Origin: CAWKAV01 sp963847735
GTDB lineage: Bacteria; Desulfobacterota; Desulfuromonadia; Desulfuromonadales; BM103
DNA: 64,000 nucleotides
Reading direction: 5' to 3'
Assembly (NCBI GenBank): GCA_963847735.1
Contig: CAWKAV010000010.1
Location: 40,435-104,434, forward strand
Made by a program: the position numbers and the translations under genes. Positions 37,141-45,128 of the stretch are shown piece after piece. The notes under the pieces were generated by a model, which had not been told where the DNA came from, searched no databases, and was given only the letters and a program-made list of their open reading frames with translations. Numbering within the stretch: the stretch's first letter is position 1; each line of letters starts with the position of its first letter.

Positions 37141-37377
37141 TCCACTCGGCGGCGCTCTCGCGATGCTGACATGTTGACAGGCCGTTGCTTGAATTCCCTC
37201 CTAGATTGTCCTCTTGAATCTATCCCCATAGCGCATAGGTTCCCGATTTCTTTGCCAGGCACACAGTAAACCGGCATGCCATGCAGTCCTTGAGCCATCT
37301 TGATCCTGCCGCCTGCCATCTACAGGTCGCTTCCTCTTGGGAATGTGAACCTGAGTATAGAGGCCTCTCTTTGCAGA

Positions 37378-37461
37378 TTAAAGCAGGCCGGTTATCTCCA
37401 ATAGCTTCACTGCCGCAAAATAGGCGCCTGCCAAAAGCATAACCCAGAGTATCAAAAGCAT
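37378..37461 (-). CDS. cydX: CydX-like small subunit of cytochrome bd
   Basis: 27 residues, MLLILWVMLLAGAYFAAVKL followed by LEITGLL: one membrane span, the size and place of CydX/CbdX-type subunits. GAGGAG lies 6 bases before the ATG, and the gene starts 11 bases after cydB. Sequence similarity to known CydX is low, so the call rests on position and topology. Confidence 0.65.
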   Translation of the reverse strand: MLLILWVMLLAGAYFAAVKLLEITGLL

Positions 37462-37472
37462 AACTGCTCTCC

Positions 37473-38603
37473 TCAGTAACTTTTCTCGTCAGCATTAATT
37501 TCATCAATAGTCAGTTGTTTCCTGTCCATCTGGCGCCAGACCCAGGTGATGTAGGCCAGCACAAAGGGTACCGCTATCGCGACATAAGACATCATGGTTA
37601 ACGTGTAATGACTGCTTGATGCGTTATAGATGGTCAGGCTGCTGTTCAAGTCAATTTTGGACGGATAGAAGGGGGTGTTGTTGTAGCCGGCGAGAAAGAA
37701 AATAGCCAGACATGTCAGGACCGTGCCCAGCCCTGCAGGCCAGATGCCCCTGACCGATGCGGTGAATCGGTTCAGGATGACGCCGCTGACGACCAGGACC
37801 AGACCAACCAGCAACATGATGAGTACGACAGGCATCTCCAGCAGGTTCTGCAGGTATTTCCCGCTCGTGATGCTGACAGTGCCGCTTGCCGGATCGACGG
37901 CAAACCCATCCATCGTGACCAGGCTGATCAGGACATAAACAAGGAACGGCAGTGCGCACAACAGGTTCTGAAACGAGGCCCCTTTGAGGCGCTTGACCAG
38001 GCTGTCATGGGCCAGGTTGTTGGCCAGATACAGCGCGCCAAGGACTCGGGCCAGAAACACCAGGAAGAGCCCCAGGCTGAGGTTGAACAGGCTGAAGGCC
38101 GCTTCCAGACCGCGCAGCGGGTGTGACCATTTCACGAGATTGTAATCGTTGAGCGTAAAGTTGGATCCTGTGAAGAATGTCCCTATGGCAGCGCCGATCA
38201 GCAGGATGCCGACTGATCCGTTGATGAACATGAAAATCTCGTAGGTCTTTTGACCCAGAAAATTATTGGGCTTGCGCCGGTACTCGTAACTGACGGCCTG
38301 AACAATAAAAGTGAAAAGAATGGCAATCCAGACCCAATAAGCGCCACCAAAACTGGAAGCATAAAACAGCGGGAAAGATGCATAGAAGGCTCCACCAAAC
38401 AGGACCAGGGTGGTGAAGGTCAGCTCCCATTTCCGGCCGATGGAGTTGATGATCAGGTTCTTCTCACTCTCATCGTTGGTCAAAGTCAGAACGAGGGTCT
38501 GTCCGCCCTGAACGAATGTCAGGAATACAAACAGGGCCCCGACAACGGAAACAATCAACCACCAGAGCTGCTGTAATGTGGACCAGTCGAGGTTGCCGAT
38601 CAT
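37473..38603 (-). CDS. cydB: Cytochrome bd ubiquinol oxidase subunit II
   Basis: 376 residues, about nine spans, CydB family (opening WSTLQQLWWLIVSVVGALFVFLTF is read in part; later ANNLAHDSLVKRLKGASF). It pairs with CydA to reduce oxygen to water with high affinity, helping a mostly anaerobic cell survive air. GGAAGGAGGG precedes the start at 38603, and the start overlaps the cydA stop by 4 bases (ATGA). Confidence 0.95.
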   Translation of the reverse strand: MIGNLDWSTLQQLWWLIVSVVGALFVFLTFVQGGQTLVLTLTNDESEKNLIINSIGRKWELTFTTLVLFGGAFYASFPLFYASSFGGAYWVWIAILFTFIVQAVSYEYRRKPNNFLGQKTYEIFMFINGSVGILLIGAAIGTFFTGSNFTLNDYNLVKWSHPLRGLEAAFSLFNLSLGLFLVFLARVLGALYLANNLAHDSLVKRLKGASFQNLLCALPFLVYVLISLVTMDGFAVDPASGTVSITSGKYLQNLLEMPVVLIMLLVGLVLVVSGVILNRFTASVRGIWPAGLGTVLTCLAIFFLAGYNNTPFYPSKIDLNSSLTIYNASSSHYTLTMMSYVAIAVPFVLAYITWVWRQMDRKQLTIDEINADEKSY

Positions 38604-40141
38604 GATTTCCCTCCTTCCGGGCCAATGGAGATTTGCTTGGTCATGATCTTGATCTCTGCAATCAGGAGCACTGTGAACAGGCACAGAAACATGAAAAATG
38701 TGACCATGACGGTACCGCTGTCAAGGTTGGAACGAGCCACACTGACAGGTAGCATATCCTGGATTGCCCAGGGCTGCCGGCCAACTTCTGTGACGATCCA
38801 ACCGGCTTGCTCGGCGAGGTACCCGAGAAATACCGAAACAACGCCAAGCTTCAACACGATCGGCTGTTGCTCAAGTTTATCTCTGGCACAGAGGTACAGA
38901 AGCGCCAGGAAAAACAGGATGAAGTAAGTGCCCAGCCCGACCATGATGCGGAAGGCGTAGAATGTTAATGCGACCGGCGGGAGTGCCTCGTCGGCAGAAT
39001 CAAGATAACCATAACCGAGATAGATCTGGTTCTGGTTGAATGTCTTCAATGCCTCTGCTCTGGCGACGTCATCGCCCGCCTTCTGTGCTTTTTTGTAATT
39101 GCCGAGGCTGTGCACGGCAACCTTGCCTCGATTGATCTTCTCCTTGACGCCAACGATGCCATGCTCCTCGTTGCCGAAGGTCAGATCATTGATCCCGGGA
39201 ACAAAACCGTGAAAATGCCGTTTGGTCAGAAGTGTCAGCATCCCGGGAATTTCAATGCTGAAGGAAAAAGGGGCTTCCTCATCGCCAGGTTTCTTGCTGG
39301 GATTGACCAGACCCACCGCGATCAGCCCGGTCGGCTCCTTGCCGTCCCAGAGGGCTTCCATGGCAGCCAGCTTCATCGGTTGGGTCCCTGCCGTGATATA
39401 GGCGTGCTCATCTCCGGTGAAGGCCACGAATAGGGAGCTGAGGAAGCCGAAAACGCAGGCAATGGCAATCGAGCGCTTGGCGAATTGGAGGTGACGCTTT
39501 TTCAACAGATACCAGCTTGAGATTGTGACCACGAAGAGAGAGGCAAGCAAAAACCCTGAGCTTGTGGCATGGGTAAAGTGGCTGATGGCAACCGGAGAGG
39601 AGATGATTGCCCAGAGGTCCTGCATTTCAAAACGGGCCATATCAGGATTGAACTTCATACCGGTCGGGTTCTGCATCCAGCCGTTTGCTACGAGAATCCA
39701 TAACGCAGAGAGATTGGAGCCTATGGCGACCATCCAGGTTGAGAAAAGATGCATTTTTTTCGACACTCGATCCCACCCAAAGAACATGACGGCGAAAAAG
39801 GTTGCTTCGATAAAGAAGGCAAAGATCCCTTCGATCGCCAGCGGTGCTCCAAAAATATCACCGACCATCCAGGAGTAATTCGACCAGTTGGTGCCGAACT
39901 CAAACTCCAGAATAATTCCCGTTGCGATACCAATGGCAAAGTTGATCCCGAACAGGGTCATCCAGAACTTGGTCAGGGATTTCCACTCCTTGTTGCCGGT
40001 GCGCACATAGATCGATTCAAAAAATGCGCAGAGGAAAGAGAGGCCAAGCGTCAAAGGCACAAAGATCCAATGGTACATTGCCGTCAAGGCAAACGTTGCC
40101 CTCGCCCAGTTGACCAGGCCCGGGTCCAAGACTTCAATCAC
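38600..40141 (-). CDS. cydA: Cytochrome bd ubiquinol oxidase subunit I
   Basis: 513 residues with about nine spans, an N-terminal haem-ligand region (TAMYHWIFVPLTLGLSFL, His about 22) and the quinol-side GRQPWAIQDMLPVSVA stretch. It carries haems b558, b595 and d. The length and short Q-loop fit the short-loop group. Operon order is DUF4492-cydA-cydB-cydX. Its start overlaps the DUF4492 gene by 8 bases. Confidence 0.95.
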   Translation of the reverse strand: MIEVLDPGLVNWARATFALTAMYHWIFVPLTLGLSFLCAFFESIYVRTGNKEWKSLTKFWMTLFGINFAIGIATGIILEFEFGTNWSNYSWMVGDIFGAPLAIEGIFAFFIEATFFAVMFFGWDRVSKKMHLFSTWMVAIGSNLSALWILVANGWMQNPTGMKFNPDMARFEMQDLWAIISSPVAISHFTHATSSGFLLASLFVVTISSWYLLKKRHLQFAKRSIAIACVFGFLSSLFVAFTGDEHAYITAGTQPMKLAAMEALWDGKEPTGLIAVGLVNPSKKPGDEEAPFSFSIEIPGMLTLLTKRHFHGFVPGINDLTFGNEEHGIVGVKEKINRGKVAVHSLGNYKKAQKAGDDVARAEALKTFNQNQIYLGYGYLDSADEALPPVALTFYAFRIMVGLGTYFILFFLALLYLCARDKLEQQPIVLKLGVVSVFLGYLAEQAGWIVTEVGRQPWAIQDMLPVSVARSNLDSGTVMVTFFMFLCLFTVLLIAEIKIMTKQISIGPEGGKS

Positions 40142-40427
40142 GTGAGACCTCCATTGCAGAATGGGCTGAACTGCTGTTGTCGCCAGTTGCAGATGTGATT
40201 TTTTCGTCGCTGCTGACAGTTGAATGAGTCCTCGTCAGGTTGTGCAAGACGTGCTCGGCGCGATCCTTGTCATTGTCATAGTGAGTGTTCAACACGTTCG
40301 GGAAAAAAAAGACCTTCATGACAGCGAACATGATCAGCAGCTTGAGCAGGATAATCTTCCACAGTGTGCGCCCGAGTCGCATGTTGCGGAAGCCGTCCAG
40401 ATAAAATTGAAAAACCGTATTGAGCAT
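40134..40427 (-). CDS. DUF4492 protein preceding cydA
   Basis: 97 residues opening FQFYLDGFRNMRLGRTLWK with one membrane span, then a polar, Ser/Thr-rich tail. DUF4492 proteins are often encoded immediately before cydA in Bacteroidota and some proteobacteria, and are presumed to help cytochrome bd assembly. The upstream 40428-40600 is AT-rich and probably contains the operon promoter. Confidence 0.85.
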   Translation of the reverse strand: MLNTVFQFYLDGFRNMRLGRTLWKIILLKLLIMFAVMKVFFFPNVLNTHYDNDKDRAEHVLHNLTRTHSTVSSDEKITSATGDNSSSAHSAMEVSRD

Positions 40428-40622
40428 AAATCCACGCAGAAGACTATTTTAGCAATATATATGTTTTTCTGAATAGTTTATCAATTATTATTATAACTCG
40501 TTAATTCAAATGCTGCTTTCTTATTCATATCAATGGAGGAACTTTATGGGAAAGGGTGGCGTGCCTTCACAACGTTAAACAAGTCCTTCCGGCCTAGATG
40601 TGGCCCGAAGGACAAAATGAAA

Positions 40623-40675
40623 GAACGATCCCGGGAAGGTCGCTCCTTGTATAGAATGGCCGGAATGACTGGATT
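40623..40675 (-). repeat. tRNA-Pro 3'-half relic plus terminator, left part (copy b)
   Basis: Stem 40623-40645 and the start of the tRNA-like 3' end (acceptor CATTCCG, G, CCA on the minus strand, then T-stem CCAGT). It is cut in the T-loop by the insertion sequence that begins at about 40676. The remaining half resumes at 42072. Confidence 0.75.
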
Positions 40676-40776
40676 TGGATTTGATGAAATGGTCTCCCCC
40701 CGCTACTCAAATCGGCGTCAATGCGCCATGATGGAAGAAGTAACTTACCATCAACGTAGAGCGAGAGGAGACCAAG

Positions 40777-41859
40777 ATGAATATTACCACTGTCGGCTTG
40801 GATTTAGCAAAAAGCGTCTTTCACGTTGTCTGTTTCAACGATCGGGATAAAGAGGTCAAGAAACGAATACTGCGACGCAATCAGGTGCTTGAATTCTTCA
40901 CTCAGTGACCACCCTGTCGGATCGGCATGGAGGCTTGTGCCAGCGCTCATTACTGGGGGAGACAATTGAGTGACATTGGCCATGATGTGAAGTTGATTTC
41001 ACCTCAGCACGTAAAACCCTACGTACGCGGCAATAAGAATGATTACAACGATGCTCGTGCCATTGCAGAGGCAGCGAACCGACCATCCATGCCGTTTGTT
41101 GGTATCAAAACCGTTCAAGAACAGGATATGCAAGCCATCCATCGTATGCGTTCCCAATGTTTGCGAGATCGCACAGCTCTGAGCAATTCCACCCGAGGTT
41201 TGCTCGGCGAGGACGGTATCGTTTTCGCAAAAGGGGTCCCCACTCTTCGCAGGAAGATTCCAGAGATTCTGGACGATGCAGAAAATGGCTTGAGTCTTGA
41301 TTTCCGTAATCTTCTTGCAAGGCGTTATGAACAGCGGGTTGAAATAGATGAACACATTTCGTTTTACACAAAGAAACTGGAACGTGTAAGCCGAGAAGAT
41401 GATCCCTGCCAGCGACTACAGACTGTTCCAGGATTTGGGCCGATTGTGGCGAGTGCTTTCCGTAGTGACATAGGTGATGGACGCGCTTATGCACGAGGTC
41501 GAGATGCCGCAGCATCTATTGGACTGGTTCCACGACAGTATAGCAGTGGCGGCAAAAATGTTCTCTTAGGCATAAGCAAGCGTGGGAACAAAGATCTTCG
41601 TACGCAGTTGGTTCACGGAGCGCGGGCCGTTGTTCTTCAAGCTGCCAACAAAGATGATCCATTGAGCCGCTGGATCAATCGTATCCGTGAAGAGCGAGGT
41701 TGGAATAAGGCTGTCGTCGCCCTGGCGAATAAAATGGCGCGTATCGGCTGGGCCATCTTGAGACACAATATCAACCTTCAAAAACATAACGGTAAAGGTT
41801 GTCGGAAAATATTAACGGAAGAAAAAGGGGAATCCCACCACAAATTGCGAAGGCTTTGA
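40777..41859 (+). pseudogene. IS110/IS1111 transposase with in-frame TGA, copy 1
   Basis: Full-length frame of 360 residues if the TGA at 40906-40908 (codon 44) is read through. It has a RuvC-like DEDD domain: GLDLAK with D9 before the stop, then GMEA, and KNDYNDA after it. The C-terminal transposase domain carries VPGFGPIVAS and the serine motif QYSSGGK. GAGGAG precedes the ATG at 40777. Translation could restart at 40927 but would lose the first catalytic Asp. Copy 2 has the same stop. Confidence 0.85.
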
Positions 41860-41879
41860 CGTCAGTAATGGCAAAACAG

Positions 41880-42055
41880 GTCAGACCGGCGTATCGAAAA
41901 CCTGTTTGGTTCGAAGGTTCATGAAAACCGTGGATTCGAGAAGGACGATGCGCGCGAAAATCATTTAGGCCCGGTGGCGTAAAGTCCTCCACAAAGAGGC
42001 CGGATATACGGCAGCAATCCTGTCCCTGTCATTCAGTAAAAAGCCCTTGCAAAGA
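41880..42055 (+). ncRNA. Candidate bridge RNA/seekRNA, copy 1
   Basis: The non-coding right end can fold as a target-binding loop. An outer stem GCGTATCG (41889-41896) with CGATGCGC (41946-41953) encloses an internal loop with TGGTTCGAA (41907-41915) on one side, TGGATTCGA (41931-41939) on the other, and an inner GGTT/AACC stem (41916-41919, 41926-41929). The two 9-mers match the two arms of the invaded T-arm. IS1111 elements encode this RNA downstream of the transposase. RNA ends are not known. Confidence 0.65.
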
Positions 42056-42071
42056 GGGGGGAGACCATATA

Positions 42072-42105
42072 CGAACCAGCGAGCCCTTGCTCCCGAAGCA
42101 GGTGC
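42072..42105 (-). repeat. tRNA-Pro 3'-half relic, right part (copy b)
   Basis: Continuation of the interrupted repeat after the insertion sequence: GAACCAGCGAGCCCTTGCTC then CCGAAGCAGG, i.e. T-stem, variable loop and anticodon arm on the minus strand. Module B does not clearly follow here. Confidence 0.65.
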
Positions 42106-42167
42106 ATGCTCTCTCAACGGGTTGTGTTTGAGGCTGATCCTTGGGACATCCTCACTGGGGGTCAATG

Positions 42168-42662
42168 TCACTCGGCCCCAGTTGTACCCCGAGCTTTGCT
42201 CCGTTCCATCGACTGCAGTACCAGATACTCTTTGCCGAACCGTTCCAGATTGTCTATCTCGTTGTCGTACTGATCGTAATGACGTTCTTCGTCAACAACC
42301 AGATCCTCGAACAGTTTCTTTGTAACGGAATCGGCATTGGCACCGCATTCGTTGGCAAATCGGTTGTAGTCCATAGCGCTCTGCTCTTCCATTCCTTTTG
42401 CCATCTTGAGCATCTTTTCAACATCATGCACTTTGCTGACTTCAGCTGAGGCTTGCATCTCGACGTCGCCCCCGAGAAAGAGGATTCGATCGGCCAGTCT
42501 TTCAACGTGCATCATCTCCTCGATGGCGGTTTTCTTGAACAGTGCAGCCAAGAGATCGAAGCCCTGGTCATCGCAGTGGAAGTGGAAATACATGTACTGC
42601 TGCAGTGCAGTCATTTCATCGGCGACCGCTTTGTTCAATACGACAATACTTTTCTCATGCAT
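42168..42662 (-). CDS. bfr: Bacterioferritin
   Basis: 164 residues, four-helix ferritin fold. Visible diiron ligands are the N-terminal E in VADEMTALQQYMYFH, AIEEMMHVERLA (ExxH), and FEDLVVDEERHYDQY. A Met near position 50 (EEMMHVERLADR) could serve the inter-subunit haem of Bfr. It stores iron and detoxifies peroxide. AGGAGG precedes the start. Next gene upstream is unrelated; an imperfect repeat fragment lies at 42777-42840. Confidence 0.9.
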   Translation of the reverse strand: MHEKSIVVLNKAVADEMTALQQYMYFHFHCDDQGFDLLAALFKKTAIEEMMHVERLADRILFLGGDVEMQASAEVSKVHDVEKMLKMAKGMEEQSAMDYNRFANECGANADSVTKKLFEDLVVDEERHYDQYDNEIDNLERFGKEYLVLQSMERSKARGTTGAE

Positions 42663-42904
42663 TCGTTCCTCCTTGAAACAGTAGTTCGAGGTTGGTTGAG
42701 CTGCTAAAGAATCTTACTCCTCCTGAAAATGCAACTTTTAAGATAAAACCTTCTCCCTGACGGTGCCATTCTACCAAAATTTGGCCATAACGCACCTTCT
42801 CCCGAAGCTTTTGGCAGGGCTTCGCTTCCCGCTGTACTTAAGCCAGGCAATAGATGTTTCCGTATTTCATTTTTTGCCTCACGCTTAACTATCTAATCGC
42901 CTGA

Positions 42905-43459
42905 TCAGTACAGCAGCAATACAAAAACCAGTGGGACTGCTAACCCGACACCGGTAAGCAGCAAAGCTCTTTTCCGCAGGATGTTGTTCCGCGGCAACAT
43001 CAACAAGCCCGTTACGGAAAGAACGACCAAGCCGAAAGCGTAAAGGTCCGCAACCCATGTCCAGGCCTGTTTAGGGTGATTCAAATGCAGGAAATTCAGT
43101 GGATACCAAAAGGGCCGACGCACAAAACGTTCATGTTCCACGTTTCCGGTTGGAAAATGTATCGAGATGCGGCGCCCATCGATAAAGGCCCAGAGTGTTT
43201 CAGGGTCAGGCTGAAAGGTACTCTCTGGAACTTTCTCTTCGCCAAGTTCCTGCAATATGCCGCGAATCATCGCTGTTGTTGCAATCCCGGAAAATTGCCG
43301 TGGCATGATCTGGGCCGGAACCTTCTCCACCTTGTAGTTGGGGTTCCAGTCTCTCACGTGATTGACGGCAATCCCGGAAAGGGCATATATCAGCGTAAGC
43401 CCGATGCACGCGTAACCAATGTCACGATGCAGGGCATGGTTCAACTTGCGCCAGCTCAT
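42905..43459 (-). CDS. PepSY-associated membrane protein
   Basis: 184 residues with an N-terminal span (SWRKLNHALHRDIGYACIGLT), a periplasmic stretch and two C-terminal spans, the layout of PepSY-associated TM proteins. Conserved histidines at the membrane ends (LNHALHRD, FLHLNHP) fit haem-binding reductase-like relatives. It lies 12 bases downstream of the next gene on the same strand and is probably co-transcribed with it. Confidence 0.75.
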   Translation of the reverse strand: MSWRKLNHALHRDIGYACIGLTLIYALSGIAVNHVRDWNPNYKVEKVPAQIMPRQFSGIATTAMIRGILQELGEEKVPESTFQPDPETLWAFIDGRRISIHFPTGNVEHERFVRRPFWYPLNFLHLNHPKQAWTWVADLYAFGLVVLSVTGLLMLPRNNILRKRALLLTGVGLAVPLVFVLLLY

Positions 43460-43471
43460 TGTCCCGGCATC

Positions 43472-43942
43472 CTAAAGGTCGGGGATTCTCACTGCGAGAC
43501 CACGCAACTGTAAAAAGGTCTCTCCCGCAGTTACGCTGGCTGGATCAAACGATTGTCCTGTCTCATCAGCATGATGCCTGCGCTGCTCAATAACCTGCTC
43601 GCGACTCAGTTCAAACTTCTGTACGATACCTTCTGCAATTGCCCGTTTGCCGCGTGCTTCCATAGGAATAACTATTTCGCCGTCGGTCACCTTAAAGCGC
43701 AGTTTTTCAAAGGCCTTATCGCCGGCAATATACATCCAGCACCCTCGTTTGGCGCATACATCGACGATTAACCCTTCAACCCGTACCCGCTTTCCGACAT
43801 AAGCGTCGTTTTGCTCCAGGATATCGGTTATCGAGGTGACCTGTGCCAGCTTCAGGGGTTCACCAAAGTCTTTAGCGTAGGCATTGATAGCCAACAAACA
43901 TATCACGGCAAAAATCGGGACAATTATCAGTCTCTTGAGCAT
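43472..43942 (-). CDS. Exported DUF4920-like protein
   Basis: 156 residues from 43942: signal peptide (cleavage near AYAKD), then an OB-like domain with VGKRVRVEGLIVDVCAKRGCW. The Cys pair CAKRGC is the DUF4920-type signature. AAGGAG precedes the start. A Cys pair plus the PepSY-type neighbour suggests a periplasmic metal or redox role, unproven. Confidence 0.75.
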   Translation of the reverse strand: MLKRLIIVPIFAVICLLAINAYAKDFGEPLKLAQVTSITDILEQNDAYVGKRVRVEGLIVDVCAKRGCWMYIAGDKAFEKLRFKVTDGEIVIPMEARGKRAIAEGIVQKFELSREQVIEQRRHHADETGQSFDPASVTAGETFLQLRGLAVRIPDL

Positions 43943-44210
43943 TTTTGTCTCCTTTTGAATGTGAAATCTGTAGCGTATCGTAAGTAGAGGTGCATGGTGT
44001 GTCAAGTACAAGTAAATCGGCAGGACCCGCCCGGAAATTTAAAGGAAGGATGGGGGCTCTGAGGCCGGCCCTGAGAGCTGGTCTAATGAGGCTGATGTGG
44101 TGGGGTGTTAGGGCTGTGAAGTAAATGAAACCCTCGATAATTGCTCCGGATGACATCTGGGTACCGGGATAGTTAATGCAGGTGGTCAATGACAGGACAC
44201 AACAGATATC

Positions 44211-44801
44211 TCAAGTGGAAGACGTGATCTGTCGCAAAAAACTTTCCCCTGCAGCTTCAGCGGCTGAAATTGCCTTTTTCTCCTTAGCAATGCTCCCCGC
44301 CTCAAAACAATTCAGCGCCTTCACCGAAGTGACAACGTTTAATCCAATATCTTTGGCAAAGTCCGTGAGGAGTGTCAGCGTGTTCCCCATGTTTGTCTCT
44401 TCTTTTTGTTCGCATACTGCTGCAGTGACACATGCTTTGCCCATCCCATCATACTTGCCAACCCACTCACTGCGGTTTTTAGGAAATTGAATCAGGCAAT
44501 AGCAGCGATCGATGAAGCGTTTCATATCTGAAGTGACTGTGTACCAGTAAGTTGGCGAGGCAAGAATGACTCCATCCGCCCCATCCATCTCTTTTATCAA
44601 CCATTGCAAGTCATCCTTGATGACACACTCCCAGGAGCTGCTGCAGCCTTCACAACCAGTACAAGCGCCTATCCTGTAGTCTCCAAGAAAAATGGCTGTG
44701 ACGGCCGCGCCGTTTTGCTCGAGAGGCTTAAGTATCGACTGAATGAGGAGTGCAGTGTTCCCTTTTTTCCTCCTGCTGCCATTTATCGAAATGATTTTCA
44801 A
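44211..44801 (-). CDS. Flavodoxin-family NADPH:FMN reductase/iron-sulfur flavoprotein
   Basis: 196 residues with the FMN loop SINGSRRKKGNTA and a CTGCEGCSSSWEC cysteine cluster, the compact Cys motif of Isf-type iron-sulfur flavoproteins, followed by a SPTYWYTVTSDMK loop. It likely moves electrons between a reduced donor and a small acceptor in the cytoplasm. Stands alone. Between 43943 and 44210 nothing else is supported. Confidence 0.85.
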   Translation of the reverse strand: MKIISINGSRRKKGNTALLIQSILKPLEQNGAAVTAIFLGDYRIGACTGCEGCSSSWECVIKDDLQWLIKEMDGADGVILASPTYWYTVTSDMKRFIDRCYCLIQFPKNRSEWVGKYDGMGKACVTAAVCEQKEETNMGNTLTLLTDFAKDIGLNVVTSVKALNCFEAGSIAKEKKAISAAEAAGESFLRQITSST

Positions 44802-45011
44802 AATTCTTCTCCCGGTTGCAATAAGAATCCTAACTGAAGGTACAGGCCGTTGCCTGGTCAGTCTTTAACCATCATAGGTGACAGGGGTTAAACACTCAAG
44901 GACGCCTGCTGTAAAAGCGCCCCGAAGGAGATCAACGCTACATGTGGTGAGACTTCAAATCGTCTGTTAGATTGTTTTGGGCTCAGAACTGGACCGGAGC
45001 TCAAAAGAAAA

Positions 45012-45100
45012 GAACGACCCCGGGCAGGTCGCTCCTTAGTAAAGAATGCTCGGGAAAACTGGATGCGAACCAGAGAGTCCCTGCTTCCGAGTAGTGGCGC
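45012..45100 (-). repeat. tRNA-Pro 3'-half relic plus terminator (copy c)
   Basis: Hairpin GAACGACC/GGTCGCTC (45012-45034). On the minus strand the adjacent T-arm TCTGG-TTCGCAT-CCAGT and acceptor TTTCCCG-A-GCA keep tRNA shape. The anticodon arm (CGGAAGCAG) is worn. Unlike copies f and g, no intact module B follows. The stretch 44802-45128 has no gene. Confidence 0.65.
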
Positions 45101-45128
45101 CCGTTTCAGCTGTGCCTCTCACTCTATT

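Larger units (their letters stand above)
40676..42071 (+). mobile_element. IS1111-group (IS110 family) insertion sequence, copy 1
   Basis: About 1.4 kb. Subterminal 13-bp perfect inverted repeats ATGGTCTCCCCCC (40689-40701) and GGGGGGAGACCAT (42056-42068), with a few extra bases outside them, are the IS1111-group layout. There is no target duplication. The element contains a DEDD transposase gene and about 200 bases of non-coding right end. Nearly identical to copy 2 at offset +19067 (two base differences noticed: 41231 region and 42034 region). Confidence 0.85.

Noticed and set aside
40906..40908. Selenocysteine insertion at the transposase TGA
   Set aside because: Family members have an ordinary residue here, not Cys, and no evidence for a SECIS element was found by eye.
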